The notes: generated from the letters alone by a model not told the origin. A stretch of 8,433 bases of DNA from Anaerolineae bacterium (GCA_028275425.1 JAPWUT010000066.1:1-8433), one strand, 5' to 3'. Shown: positions 1 to 6,774, counted from the first letter of the stretch. Numbers and translations: made by a program.

Positions 1-32
1 TTTGCCAGCGTTTTGGGTCCCACTCGGGGACG

Positions 33-44
33 GGGATGCATCCC
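33..44. repeat. 12-bp perfect palindrome upstream of the promoter
   Basis: GGGATGCATCCC reads the same on both strands and ends 5 bp before the -35 hexamer. A looser inverted repeat (GTCCC, 17-21, and GGGAC, 27-31) lies just to its left. The position would suit an activator or second regulator, but no known site is recognised. With no unpaired centre it is a poor RNA hairpin. It could also be chance in GC-rich sequence or the tail of an upstream gene outside the window. Confidence 0.35.
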
Positions 45-49
45 TTGAT

Positions 50-78
50 TTGACAAGCAAGAAAATTTGTGGTATACT
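50..78 (+). promoter_or_regulatory. sigma70-type promoter of the operon
   Basis: A perfect -35 hexamer TTGACA (50-55) is followed after exactly 17 bp by TATACT (73-78), one mismatch from the -10 consensus. TG at 70-71 with one base before the hexamer also makes it an extended -10. Transcription should start near 85, giving a leader of about 40 nt before the repressor ATG at 126. It is the only promoter of this quality I see, and all following genes are co-directional and closely packed. It probably drives the whole operon, held down by the operator that overlaps it. Confidence 0.85.
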
Positions 79-110
79 GACTACCGGTCAGTAAATGACC
101 GATGGTCAGT
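76..110. promoter_or_regulatory. TetR-type operator with two 13-bp boxes
   Basis: Two boxes of the form TGAC-N5-GTCA lie at 78-90 and 96-108, 5 bp apart and 18 bp centre to centre. Box 1 extends to ACTGAC/GTCAGT arms (76-92); box 2 has TGACC/GGTCA arms around GAT. The inner half-sites also form a third inverted repeat, CGGTCA-N5-TGACCG (85-101). The site overlaps the -10 and covers the expected transcription start, so bound protein would block RNA polymerase. The natural candidate is the TetR protein encoded immediately downstream. Binding by that protein is inferred from family behaviour and position. Confidence 0.8.
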
Positions 111-125
111 CCCGAGGGCGGGCTT

Positions 126-779
126 ATGGCAACAAGCGAGAGAAGGGCCAGGGAAAAGGAACAGAGAAGGCTTGAAATTTTGGAAGCAGCCCGCGAGGTT
201 TTCTCCACTAAGGGAATCGCTGAAGCTACTGTTGAGGATGTAGCGGCAGCCGCTGAGCTTGGCAAAGGCACTATTTACCTCTATTTTTCCAGCAAAGAGG
301 AAATCCTCGCCCACCTCCTTTTGGAAGGATTTGACATCCTCTTGGGAAAGCTTACTGAAGCCTATGCCCCGTCCCAGGATTTGGCCCCAACGGAAAGGCT
401 TGGTCGCCTAACTGCAGCTTACTTGAACTTCTTCAAAGAAAACCCCTTCTACTTCCGCTTAATGGTGGCCTTTGACCGCGGCCGCCTCCATGAGAAGATT
501 CCACCCGAGCTTGGGGAGGAGATAAAGGCTAAGAATCAGGAGGCTCTCCAGTGGGTGGCAAGGGCGGTTAACGATGGCATCAAGAAGGGCGTATTTCGCC
601 CTTGTGACCCCTGGCTTACCGCCGCGGCTTTGTGGGCATCTATCCACGGCGTCATCGTCCTCATGTCCATACCCTTTAGGAGAGAGCTTTTGGGATTCTC
701 CCTGGAGCAAATGGCCGAAGCCACATCGTTGCTGCTTTTAAAAGGCCTTGAAAATTCCGCACAAAAGGAGGGAACATGA
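126..779 (+). CDS. TetR-family transcriptional repressor, likely of beta-oxidation genes
   Basis: This 217-aa protein has a TetR layout. A strongly charged N-terminal arm (residues 4-17) precedes a helix-turn-helix at about 35-56, whose turn and recognition helix read ELGKGTIYLYFSSKEE. A helical ligand-binding/dimerisation domain without specific motifs fills the rest (about 65-217). ATG 126 is chosen because GAGG at 114-117 lies 8 nt upstream. The in-frame ATG at 102 has no SD and lies inside the operator, close to the expected transcription start. The gene is first in the operon, and its stop overlaps the thiolase start (ATGA, 776-779), so repressor and enzymes are probably co-expressed. 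By analogy with FadR-like TetR repressors, the inducer is likely a long-chain acyl-CoA, but the sequence does not show the ligand. Confidence 0.9.
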   Translation: MATSERRAREKEQRRLEILEAAREVFSTKGIAEATVEDVAAAAELGKGTIYLYFSSKEEILAHLLLEGFDILLGKLTEAYAPSQDLAPTERLGRLTAAYLNFFKENPFYFRLMVAFDRGRLHEKIPPELGEEIKAKNQEALQWVARAVNDGIKKGVFRPCDPWLTAAALWASIHGVIVLMSIPFRRELLGFSLEQMAEATSLLLLKGLENSAQKEGT

Positions 780-1975
780 AAGAGGTAGTAATTGTAGCCG
801 GAGTTAGGACCCCTGTGGGCAAGCATGGAGGGGCTTTCAGGGACCTGCCGGCCCAACACCTGGCGGCTGTGGTGATTGAAGAACTCCTCAAGCGCACTCA
901 GATAGACCCCAACCTGATAGACGAGGTGATTTTTGGCTGCATAGGCCAGTACTCCGATGCCCCCAACGTTGCCCGTGTCGCCGCCCTAATGGCTGGGGTC
1001 CCGGTCCATGTCCCCGCCTATACCGTCCAGCGCAACTGCGCCTCCGGAATCCAGCCCATAACCTGTGCCTATCAAGCCATCCAAGCTGGGGATGGCGAAA
1101 TCTTCATCGTAGGCGGGACTGAGAGCATGAGCACTGCTCCTTACTGCGTAAGAGGGGCGCGCTGGGGCCTCAGGCTCCGCAGCACCGAGTTCATTGATAC
1201 CCTATGGGAAGGCCTCACCGACCCCCTCTGTGGCCAGATAATGGGCCGCACCGCCGAGAACTTGGCCATGCTCTACGGCATCACCAGAGAAGAGCAGGAT
1301 AAGTATGCCGTCCAGAGCCACCGCAAGGCATTCATGGCTACCAGGATGGGCAAGTTCAAGGAAGAGATAGTCCCAGTTGTGGTGAGCAAGAAAGCAGCCG
1401 GCCAAGAGGTGGCCCCGGAAATCGTCAGTGAGGATGAGACAATCAACCCCAGCCTTACGGTGGAAAGGGCTGCCCTCTACCCACCGGTCTTCATGAAAGG
1501 CGGGACTGTAACCCCGGCCAATGCCTGCCCCATAAGCGATGGCGCCGCTGCCCTCTTGGTCATGACTGCGGAGAAGGCCAAAGCCTTGGGCTACGAACCC
1601 ATGGCCTACATCCGCAGCTACGCCTATGCTGCCGTTCCTCCGGAGATAATGGGAATTGGGCCGGCAAGGGCAATCCCATTGGCCCTCAAGAAGGCAGGCC
1701 TCATCCTCAAAGACATTGACCTCATTGAGCTCAACGAAGCCTTTGCCGCTCAGGTCCTGGCCGTGGGCAGGGAAATGGAAAAGTACGGCTGGGATTGGGA
1801 TAAAGTCAACGTCAACGGCGGAGCCATCGCCCTCGGTCACCCGGTAGGGTGCACTGGAGCCAAACTTACCGTCACCATAATCCACGAGATGAAGCGCCGC
1901 AACGCCCAGTTCGGCCTCGTCACGATGTGCGTCGGTGGCGGCCAGGGAGGCGCACTCATCCTGGAGAGAAAATGA
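776..1975 (+). CDS. Thiolase (acetyl-CoA C-acyltransferase family)
   Basis: A full-length 399-aa thiolase that cleaves 3-ketoacyl-CoA with CoA to give acetyl-CoA and a shortened acyl-CoA, the last step of beta-oxidation; the family also catalyses the reverse condensation. The catalytic set is complete: nucleophilic Cys88 in NCASG, Asn320 in NEAF, His355 in GHP and Cys385 in CVGGGQGG. The two thiolase domains span about 1-265 and 275-398. At 155-157 it reads IMG where the biosynthetic acetoacetyl-CoA thiolase of Zoogloea has HMG, which agrees loosely with a degradative enzyme; chain-length preference cannot be read. The start overlaps the tetR stop by 4 nt and has a strong SD (AGGAGG, 766-771, 4 nt before ATG), indicating translational coupling. 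Confidence 0.95.
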   Translation: MKEVVIVAGVRTPVGKHGGAFRDLPAQHLAAVVIEELLKRTQIDPNLIDEVIFGCIGQYSDAPNVARVAALMAGVPVHVPAYTVQRNCASGIQPITCAYQAIQAGDGEIFIVGGTESMSTAPYCVRGARWGLRLRSTEFIDTLWEGLTDPLCGQIMGRTAENLAMLYGITREEQDKYAVQSHRKAFMATRMGKFKEEIVPVVVSKKAAGQEVAPEIVSEDETINPSLTVERAALYPPVFMKGGTVTPANACPISDGAAALLVMTAEKAKALGYEPMAYIRSYAYAAVPPEIMGIGPARAIPLALKKAGLILKDIDLIELNEAFAAQVLAVGREMEKYGWDWDKVNVNGGAIALGHPVGCTGAKLTVTIIHEMKRRNAQFGLVTMCVGGGQGGALILERK

Positions 1976-1990
1976 AGGAGGGGATGAGCC

Positions 1991-2236
1991 ATGATAACCC
2001 AATGGGTTGATGAAAGCGTATTGGCCAAAGGCAAGGAAATCTACCTCAAAATCAAGGACCAGCTTGAGCCGACCCACAACGGCAAAATCGTGGCCATTGA
2101 CGTGGACTCGGGCGAATACTTCGTCGGGGATACCCTGCTTGAGGCCAACGATAAAGCCCGGGAAAAGTACCTAAACAAGCAGCTGTATTTTGCCCGCATC
2201 GGAACAGATGTGGCTATGGCCATAAGGGTTTGGTAA
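1991..2236 (+). CDS. Small conserved-looking protein of unknown function (81 aa)
   Basis: The gene has a strong SD (AGGAGG, 1976-1981, 9 nt before ATG) and sits 15 nt after the thiolase and 21 nt before the dehydrogenase, so it looks like a real translated operon member. The protein has a probable N-terminal amphipathic helix (about 5-25). A compact core follows: a strand with KIVAIDVDSGEYFVGDT (32-48), a charged helix (49-60), and a strand LYFARIG (65-71). It has no cysteine, signal peptide or membrane segment. The core resembles, from memory, small uncharacterised bacterial proteins with a G-K-x-VAI-x-V-x-SG-x-YFVGDT pattern, some perhaps near DUF5678; I cannot confirm a family. It is not a known beta-oxidation component. 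An ATG at 1984 is out of frame and too close to the SD. Confidence 0.8.
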   Translation: MITQWVDESVLAKGKEIYLKIKDQLEPTHNGKIVAIDVDSGEYFVGDTLLEANDKAREKYLNKQLYFARIGTDVAMAIRVW

Positions 2237-2257
2237 TCCCAAAAAGGAGGGTAAGCC

Positions 2258-3481
2258 ATGTACATCTTTAAAGCTGGAGTAGTTGGCGCCGGAACGATGG
2301 GCGCCGATATAGCTCAAGTGATAACCTATGCTGGACTCCCAGTAGTAGTGAAGGACATTGACCAGAAGATCCTGGACAGAGCCGTGGAGAGAATCCGCTC
2401 CATCTACCAGCGCCAGGTAGAGAAGGGCAGGATGACCCCAGGCGATGTGGAGTCCAAGCTGGCCCTCGTCACCACCACCCTCACCTATGACGGCTTTGAG
2501 GATGTGGACATAGTCATAGAAGCCGTCCCTGAGAACATTGAGCTTAAGAAGAGGGTGTTCAAAGAGCTGGACGAAGTTTGCCCTTCCAACACCATCTTCG
2601 CCTCCAACACTTCCGCTCTCTCCATCACCGAAATGGGGGCGGCTACGAAGCGGCCCAACAAGATGATTGGGATGCACTTCTTCAACCCCGCCCACATAAT
2701 GAAACTGGTAGAGGTAATCCCTGGCCTGGACACGGACCAGGAGACCATTGACAGCGTGGTCATGTTCGCCGAAACCCTGCGCAAGATACCGGTTGTGGTC
2801 AAGGAATGCCCTGGCTTCCTGGTCAACAGGCTCCTTATGCCCTACCTGAACGAGGCCACCTGGGCCCTGGCCGAGGGGGCTGCCACTGCCGCCGAAATTG
2901 ACAAGGCTATGACCGAATTTGGCTGGCCGATGGGGCCCTTCACCCTCATGGACATGCTCGGGCTTGATGTCTGCTACCACGTAGGGGCTTACCTCTACAG
3001 CGAGTACGGGGATAGGATGCAGCCTTGCCCACTCTTTGAGGAAATCTACAAGATGGGCCGCTACGGCGAGAAAACCGGGGCCGGCTTCTATGGCTACGGT
3101 GACCAGACCGATGAGCCTGTGAAGGAGGCCATAAGGAGGCTGCAGAAAGAAGGCAAAGTCCCCACCGGAACTGAGTTCAGCTGGGAGCGCCTCATAATGC
3201 CCATGATTAACGAAGCCGTCCTCTGCCTTATGGAGAACATCGCTGCCGTTAACGATATTGACTTGGCCATGATGGCCGGGACAGGCATGACCTACAAGGG
3301 CGAGAGGATGGGGCCTCTCCAGCTGGCCGATACCTTGGGGCTTGACTACGTCCTGGAGAAGCTTCAGGAATTCCATGCCAAGTATGGTGAGCGCTTCCGC
3401 CCAGCCCGCCTCCTCAAACTGAAGGTCAAGGCCGGCCACTTGGGCAAGAAGGTGGGCAAGGGCTTCATGGAGTATGCATAG
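2258..3481 (+). CDS. 3-hydroxyacyl-CoA dehydrogenase, two C-terminal domains
   Basis: A 407-aa enzyme that oxidises 3-hydroxyacyl-CoA to 3-ketoacyl-CoA with NAD+. The Rossmann domain opens with GAGTMG (10-15), and Asp33 at the end of the second strand fits NAD rather than NADP. The catalytic pair is His140 and Glu152 (MHFFNP...KLVEV), with Ser119 in NTSALS and Asn190 in PGFLVNR; these spacings match the mammalian enzyme. Two 3HCDH C-terminal domains follow (about 185-280 and 310-405), a duplication shown by MGPFTLMDMLGLD and MGPLQLADTLGLD and by GEKTGAGF and GKKVGKGF. That is the layout of the dehydrogenase part of FadB/FadJ, but with no hydratase fused; single-domain homologues are about 280-290 aa. 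SD AAGGAGG (2244-2250) is 7 nt from ATG. Confidence 0.95.
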   Translation: MYIFKAGVVGAGTMGADIAQVITYAGLPVVVKDIDQKILDRAVERIRSIYQRQVEKGRMTPGDVESKLALVTTTLTYDGFEDVDIVIEAVPENIELKKRVFKELDEVCPSNTIFASNTSALSITEMGAATKRPNKMIGMHFFNPAHIMKLVEVIPGLDTDQETIDSVVMFAETLRKIPVVVKECPGFLVNRLLMPYLNEATWALAEGAATAAEIDKAMTEFGWPMGPFTLMDMLGLDVCYHVGAYLYSEYGDRMQPCPLFEEIYKMGRYGEKTGAGFYGYGDQTDEPVKEAIRRLQKEGKVPTGTEFSWERLIMPMINEAVLCLMENIAAVNDIDLAMMAGTGMTYKGERMGPLQLADTLGLDYVLEKLQEFHAKYGERFRPARLLKLKVKAGHLGKKVGKGFMEYA

Positions 3482-3505
3482 CCGGTGCAGGGGGTATGGA
3501 TAGAA

Positions 3506-3534
3506 GGGGGGTCGGGGATTGACCCCGGCTCCCC
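3506..3534 (+). repeat. Strong intra-operon hairpin before the enoyl-CoA hydratase gene
   Basis: In the transcript, 3506-3517 can pair with 3523-3534: a 12-bp stem with ten Watson-Crick pairs and two G-U wobbles around the 5-nt loop AUUGA. The sequence after it (GCCCCTATAAAACC) has no U-tract, so this does not look like a complete intrinsic terminator. It lies in the 83-nt gap between the dehydrogenase stop and the hydratase start, 16 nt before the SD (AGGAGG, 3551-3556). Likely roles are mRNA processing, protection of an upstream or downstream segment, or partial termination; the sequence does not decide between them. Confidence 0.7.
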
Positions 3535-3564
3535 GCCCCTATAAAACCTTAGGAGGAATGAACC

Positions 3565-4350
3565 ATGGGAGAGTACCAGAATATCCATGTCTCAATTGAG
3601 GACCGAATCGCTATCCTCACCATTGACCACCCTCCGGCCAACGCTTTTGACACCCAGACCGTTACCGAGCTCTACCAGGCATTCAACGAAGCCCTCCAGA
3701 ACGATGAGGTCAAAGTAATCATAATCACTGGAGCAGGGCAATTCGCTTTCGTGGCCGGAGCTGATATCAACGAGATAAACAAGCTCAAGGGGTACGAGGA
3801 TGCCAAGGAAGTAGTCCTCAAGGGCCAGGAACTTTTCAACATAATTGAAAACTCCCCTAAGCCGGTAATCGCCGCCATAAACGGGGTCTGCCTGGGAGGC
3901 GGTAACGAGCTGGCTATGGCCTGCCACATCCGCATCGCCTCCGATAGGGCCCGCTTCGGCCAGCCCGAAATAAACCTCGGAATAATGCCTGGCTGGGGCG
4001 GAACTCAGCGCCTCCCGAGGCTCTTGGGCAAAGGCAAGGCCTTTGAACTCCTCCTCACCGGCGACATGATTACTGCCCAGGAAGCTTACCGAATCGGCCT
4101 TGTGAACAAGGTCGTCCCCGCCGGTGAGGTGCTCAAGGCGGCCAAGGACCTGGCCAAGAAGATTGCTTCTAAAGGAAAGCTCGCCATTGAAGCCATAATT
4201 GATGCCGTCAACAAGGGCATGGAGATGAGCCTCAAGGACGGCCTCCTCTACGAAGCCGACCGCTTTGCCCGGCTCTGCGAGACCGAGGACATGCGAGAAG
4301 GAGTGCGGGCTTTCCTTGAGAAGCGCCAGCCCCAATTCAAGGACCGATAA
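3565..4350 (+). CDS. Enoyl-CoA hydratase (crotonase family)
   Basis: A 261-aa single-domain crotonase of normal length that hydrates trans-2-enoyl-CoA to 3-hydroxyacyl-CoA. The two catalytic glutamates are Glu115 (GGGNELAMAC) and Glu135 (FGQPEINLGI), 20 residues apart as in rat mitochondrial hydratase (Glu144/Glu164). The oxyanion-hole amides are expected at Ala66 (AGADI) and Gly112. With both acids present a hydratase is more likely than an isomerase or hydrolase of the fold. The start has SD AGGAGG (3551-3556, 8 nt upstream); an out-of-frame ATG at 3558 is too close to it. The order dehydrogenase then hydratase is the reverse of the domain order in FadB but matches the order in archaeal-type fused enzymes. 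Inverted repeats flank the gene on both sides. Confidence 0.95.
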   Translation: MGEYQNIHVSIEDRIAILTIDHPPANAFDTQTVTELYQAFNEALQNDEVKVIIITGAGQFAFVAGADINEINKLKGYEDAKEVVLKGQELFNIIENSPKPVIAAINGVCLGGGNELAMACHIRIASDRARFGQPEINLGIMPGWGGTQRLPRLLGKGKAFELLLTGDMITAQEAYRIGLVNKVVPAGEVLKAAKDLAKKIASKGKLAIEAIIDAVNKGMEMSLKDGLLYEADRFARLCETEDMREGVRAFLEKRQPQFKDR

Positions 4351-4360
4351 CCTTCTTGTG

Positions 4361-4409
4361 GGGGGTGAAGGCACACTGCCGCTTTCAACGCCGTTAAGCC
4401 TTCACCCCC
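4361..4409 (+). repeat. 12-bp perfect inverted repeat after the enoyl-CoA hydratase gene
   Basis: GGGGGTGAAGGC (4361-4372) is perfectly complementary to GCCTTCACCCCC (4398-4409), enclosing 25 nt. The right arm is followed by AACCCTTGAAG, not a U-run, so it is not a standard intrinsic terminator. It lies in the 83-nt gap between the hydratase stop and the next gene's SD. Together with the hairpin at 3506-3534 it brackets the hydratase gene. It may stabilise mRNA ends, mark a processing site or reduce read-through. Confidence 0.7.
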
Positions 4410-4433
4410 AACCCTTGAAGAGAGGAGGGAGGT

Positions 4434-5597
4434 ATGGACTTCACCCTTAGCGAAGAACACCAGATGTTCCGAAGCATGTTCCGGGATTTCGCCCAGAAAG
4501 AAGTGGCCCCTCTGGCCCAGACCACTGACCATGAAGAGAAGCCCCCCTTGGAAATACTCAAGAAGATGGCCGAGCAGGGCTTCTTGGGCGCAACCTTCCC
4601 CGAAAAGTACGGCGGCTCAGAGCTTGACAACCTCGGCTACTGCTTCCTGATGGAAGAAATGGCCGGGGCCTGCATGTCCACTGCCCTCACCTTACACGTC
4701 CACCTCGGCCTTGCCGGAAACACAATCCTGAGGGAAGGGACAGAAGCCCAGAAGGAGAAATACCTTCCGGACATGGCCGAGGGCACAAAGCTTGGAGCAT
4801 TCGCCCTCACTGAACCCGAAGCCGGGAGCGATGCGGCAGCCATAAGGACCGTGGCGGTGAAGAAAGGGGACGAATACATCCTCACCGGAAACAAGCTCTG
4901 GGTCACCAATGCCGGTATAGCCGATATCTTCATAGTCTTCGCCAAGACCGACCCCCAAGCTGGGGCGAGGGGGATAAGCGCCTTCATAGTGGAGAAAAGC
5001 TTCCCAGGCTTCAAAGTAGGGCGGAGGGAGCGCCTCCTCGGCTTAAGGGGCGTGGTTTGCAATCCCATCTACCTTGAGGAATGCCGAGTTCCGGCCGAAA
5101 ACCTCCTGGGCCAGGAAGGGGAAGGGTTCAAGATTGCTATGAGGGCACTGGACTACGCCCGCCTGGGAACGGCAGCCATGTGCCTGGGCTTAGCCGAGGC
5201 TGCCCTTAGGGAAGGCTCCCGCTACGCCACCGAGCGCTCCCAATTTGGCGGCCCCATTGCCCTCAAGCAAGCCATCCAAAACTACGTGGCCGAATCGGCC
5301 ATCAAGATAGAAGCCCTCCGTCACCTGGTGGAATACACCGCTTGGCTTGCCGACAAGGGCGAAAGGTTCACCAAAGAAGCGGCCATGGCCAAAGCCTTCG
5401 GAGGAGAAATAGTCCGTTGGGTAGCTGATAGAATGCTTCAGGTCCATGGAGGCTACGGCTACATGAGAGAATACACCATTGAGAGGATTTACCGCGATGC
5501 CCGTGCCCTCTCCATAATTGAAGGCACTACCGAAATCCAGCGCTTCATCGTAGCCTCCGATATATTCTCTGGCTATGGCCTCAAGATTAAGCCTTAA
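4434..5597 (+). CDS. Acyl-CoA dehydrogenase, first of a tandem pair
   Basis: A 387-aa FAD enzyme that makes the trans-2,3 double bond in acyl-CoA and passes electrons to ETF. It shows the three-domain family layout: N-terminal helices (1-120), beta domain with AFALTEPEAGSDAAA (122-136) and LWVTNAG (155-161), and C-terminal helices. The second family signature, QVHGGYGY through RD (336-355), fits the usual pattern. Glu363 in IIEGTTEIQR is at the catalytic-base position of short- and medium-chain enzymes. Ala occupies the alternative base position in DYARLG, so it is not isovaleryl-CoA-dehydrogenase-like there. Substrate chain length cannot be read. SD GAGGAGG (4422-4428) is 5 nt from ATG, and the stop is 13 nt before the second dehydrogenase. 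Confidence 0.95.
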   Translation: MDFTLSEEHQMFRSMFRDFAQKEVAPLAQTTDHEEKPPLEILKKMAEQGFLGATFPEKYGGSELDNLGYCFLMEEMAGACMSTALTLHVHLGLAGNTILREGTEAQKEKYLPDMAEGTKLGAFALTEPEAGSDAAAIRTVAVKKGDEYILTGNKLWVTNAGIADIFIVFAKTDPQAGARGISAFIVEKSFPGFKVGRRERLLGLRGVVCNPIYLEECRVPAENLLGQEGEGFKIAMRALDYARLGTAAMCLGLAEAALREGSRYATERSQFGGPIALKQAIQNYVAESAIKIEALRHLVEYTAWLADKGERFTKEAAMAKAFGGEIVRWVADRMLQVHGGYGYMREYTIERIYRDARALSIIEGTTEIQRFIVASDIFSGYGLKIKP

Positions 5598-5610
5598 AGG
5601 GGAGGTGGCT

Positions 5611-6774
5611 ATGGATTTCTCCTTCAGCAAAGAACATCAAATGCTTAGAAGGATGGCTCGGGAGTTCGCCGAAAGAGAGGTCCTCCCCATCGCCAAAGCC
5701 ATTGACGAAGAACACCGAGTCCCGATGGACGTAGTAAAGAAGGCCGCCGAGCTTGGCCTCCTGGGAGTTCCTTTCCCCCAGAAATACGGAGGAATGGGGG
5801 CCGGGGAGATAGGCTACTGCATCGTCGCCGAAGAGCTGGGCAAGGTCTCTTCCTCCTTCGCTACAATCATAGGAGCCCACATCGGCATAGGGGCGATGGC
5901 CATATACCTTGGGGGGAACGAGGAGCAAAAGAAGAAATACCTTACCCCCCTCGCCCGTGGGGAAAAGATTGCCGCCTTTGCCCTGACTGAAGCCGGAGCG
6001 GGCTCCGATGCTGCAGCCATCAAAACCAGAGCCGTAAGGGATGGCAATTACTTCATCCTCAACGGCACCAAACAATTCATCACCAACGGCGACATAGCCG
6101 ATATCATAACCGTGATGGCCGTGACAGACCCCTCGCTTGGCCCCAGGGGAGGAATAACAGCTTTCATCGTGGAAAGGGAATACCCGGGCGTCAGAATCGG
6201 CAAACTTGAGGACAAGATGGGCATCCGCGGGTCCAGCACCGCCGAAATCATCCTGGAAGACGTCCGGGTCCCCAAAGAAAACATCCTGGGGCCATTCGGG
6301 GCAGGGTTCATAGTCTTCATGCAGAGCTTGGACATGGGCCGGCTCACCCTGGGTGCAGCTTGCCTTGGCGGAGCCCAGACTGCTCTCAGGATGGCCATGG
6401 AATGGGCGGCTATGAGGGAACAGTTCGGCGAACCCATAGCCCATAAGCAATCCATACAATGGATGATAGCCGAGCTGGCCACGGAAATAGAAGCCCTGAG
6501 GAGCTTGGTCTATAGGACCGCTTGGCTTGTAGACACAAGGCAACCCTTTACCCGCTACGCCGCCATGTGCAAGATGTACGGCTCCGAAGTGGCCTCCAAA
6601 GCCGTAAACATCGCCCTCCAGATTTACGGTGCGATGGGCTACTCCCGCGACTTCGTGGTAGAGCTGATGTACCGCGATGCCAAGATTGCCGAAATCTACG
6701 AAGGGACAAACGAAATCCAGCGCATCGTTATCGCCGAAAACCTCTTCCGTGACTTTGGCGTAAGGATAAGACCG
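5611..6774 (+). CDS. Acyl-CoA dehydrogenase, second of a tandem pair
   Basis: The reading frame runs through its TAA stop at 6775-6777 and encodes 388 aa. It is a paralogue of the preceding gene, sharing the opening MDF...KEHQM/EEHQM, AFALTEAGAGSDAAA (122-136), FITNG (156-160) and Glu364 in IYEGTNEIQR as catalytic base. LDMGRL has Gly at the alternative base site, as in short-chain enzymes. The second signature (337-356) departs from the family pattern: Ala341 replaces the usual Gly/Ser and Leu352 the usual Arg/Lys. The start at 5611 is supported by SD GGAGG (5601-5605) 5 nt upstream. An in-frame ATG at 5575 would overlap the previous gene and has no SD. The pair probably splits substrates by chain length or branching, feeding the ETF encoded downstream. 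Confidence 0.94.

Noticed and set aside
1..48. End of an upstream coding sequence (frame 1 open to TGA at 46-48; frame 2 open to TAA at 92-94)
   Set aside because: The peptides are too short to recognise, and the second runs through the promoter; no support beyond an open frame.
102..125. Upstream in-frame ATG for the TetR gene (8 extra residues)
   Set aside because: It lies inside the operator, only about 17 nt from the expected transcription start, with no SD; ATG 126 has GAGG at proper distance.
1984..2010. Mini-ORFs from ATG at 1984 (8 codons) and ATG at 3558 (13 codons) overlapping real starts
   Set aside because: Each ATG is 0-3 nt from its SD, too close for initiation; the in-frame starts 7 nt later have normal spacing.
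1991..2236. Small protein as a DUF35/OB-fold thiolase partner as in archaeal thiolase-HMG-CoA synthase complexes
   Set aside because: Those partners carry a cysteine-rich zinc ribbon; this protein has no cysteine and a different core.
2171..3439. 422-codon open frame on the minus strand opposite the dehydrogenase; similar long antisense frames at 1202-2077, 3592-4374 and 5587-6543
   Set aside because: They lie wholly opposite genes with intact catalytic motifs and show no recognisable family. They follow from codon use that rarely places TTA, CTA or TCA in the sense frame.
4361..4409. Inverted repeats at 3506-3534 and 4361-4409 as intrinsic terminators ending separate transcripts
   Set aside because: Neither is followed by a U-tract, and no new promoter of comparable quality is visible after them.
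5575..5610. Upstream in-frame ATG for the second acyl-CoA dehydrogenase (12 extra residues)
   Set aside because: It overlaps the previous gene, lacks an SD, and the family start MDF aligns with the ATG at 5611, which has a good SD.
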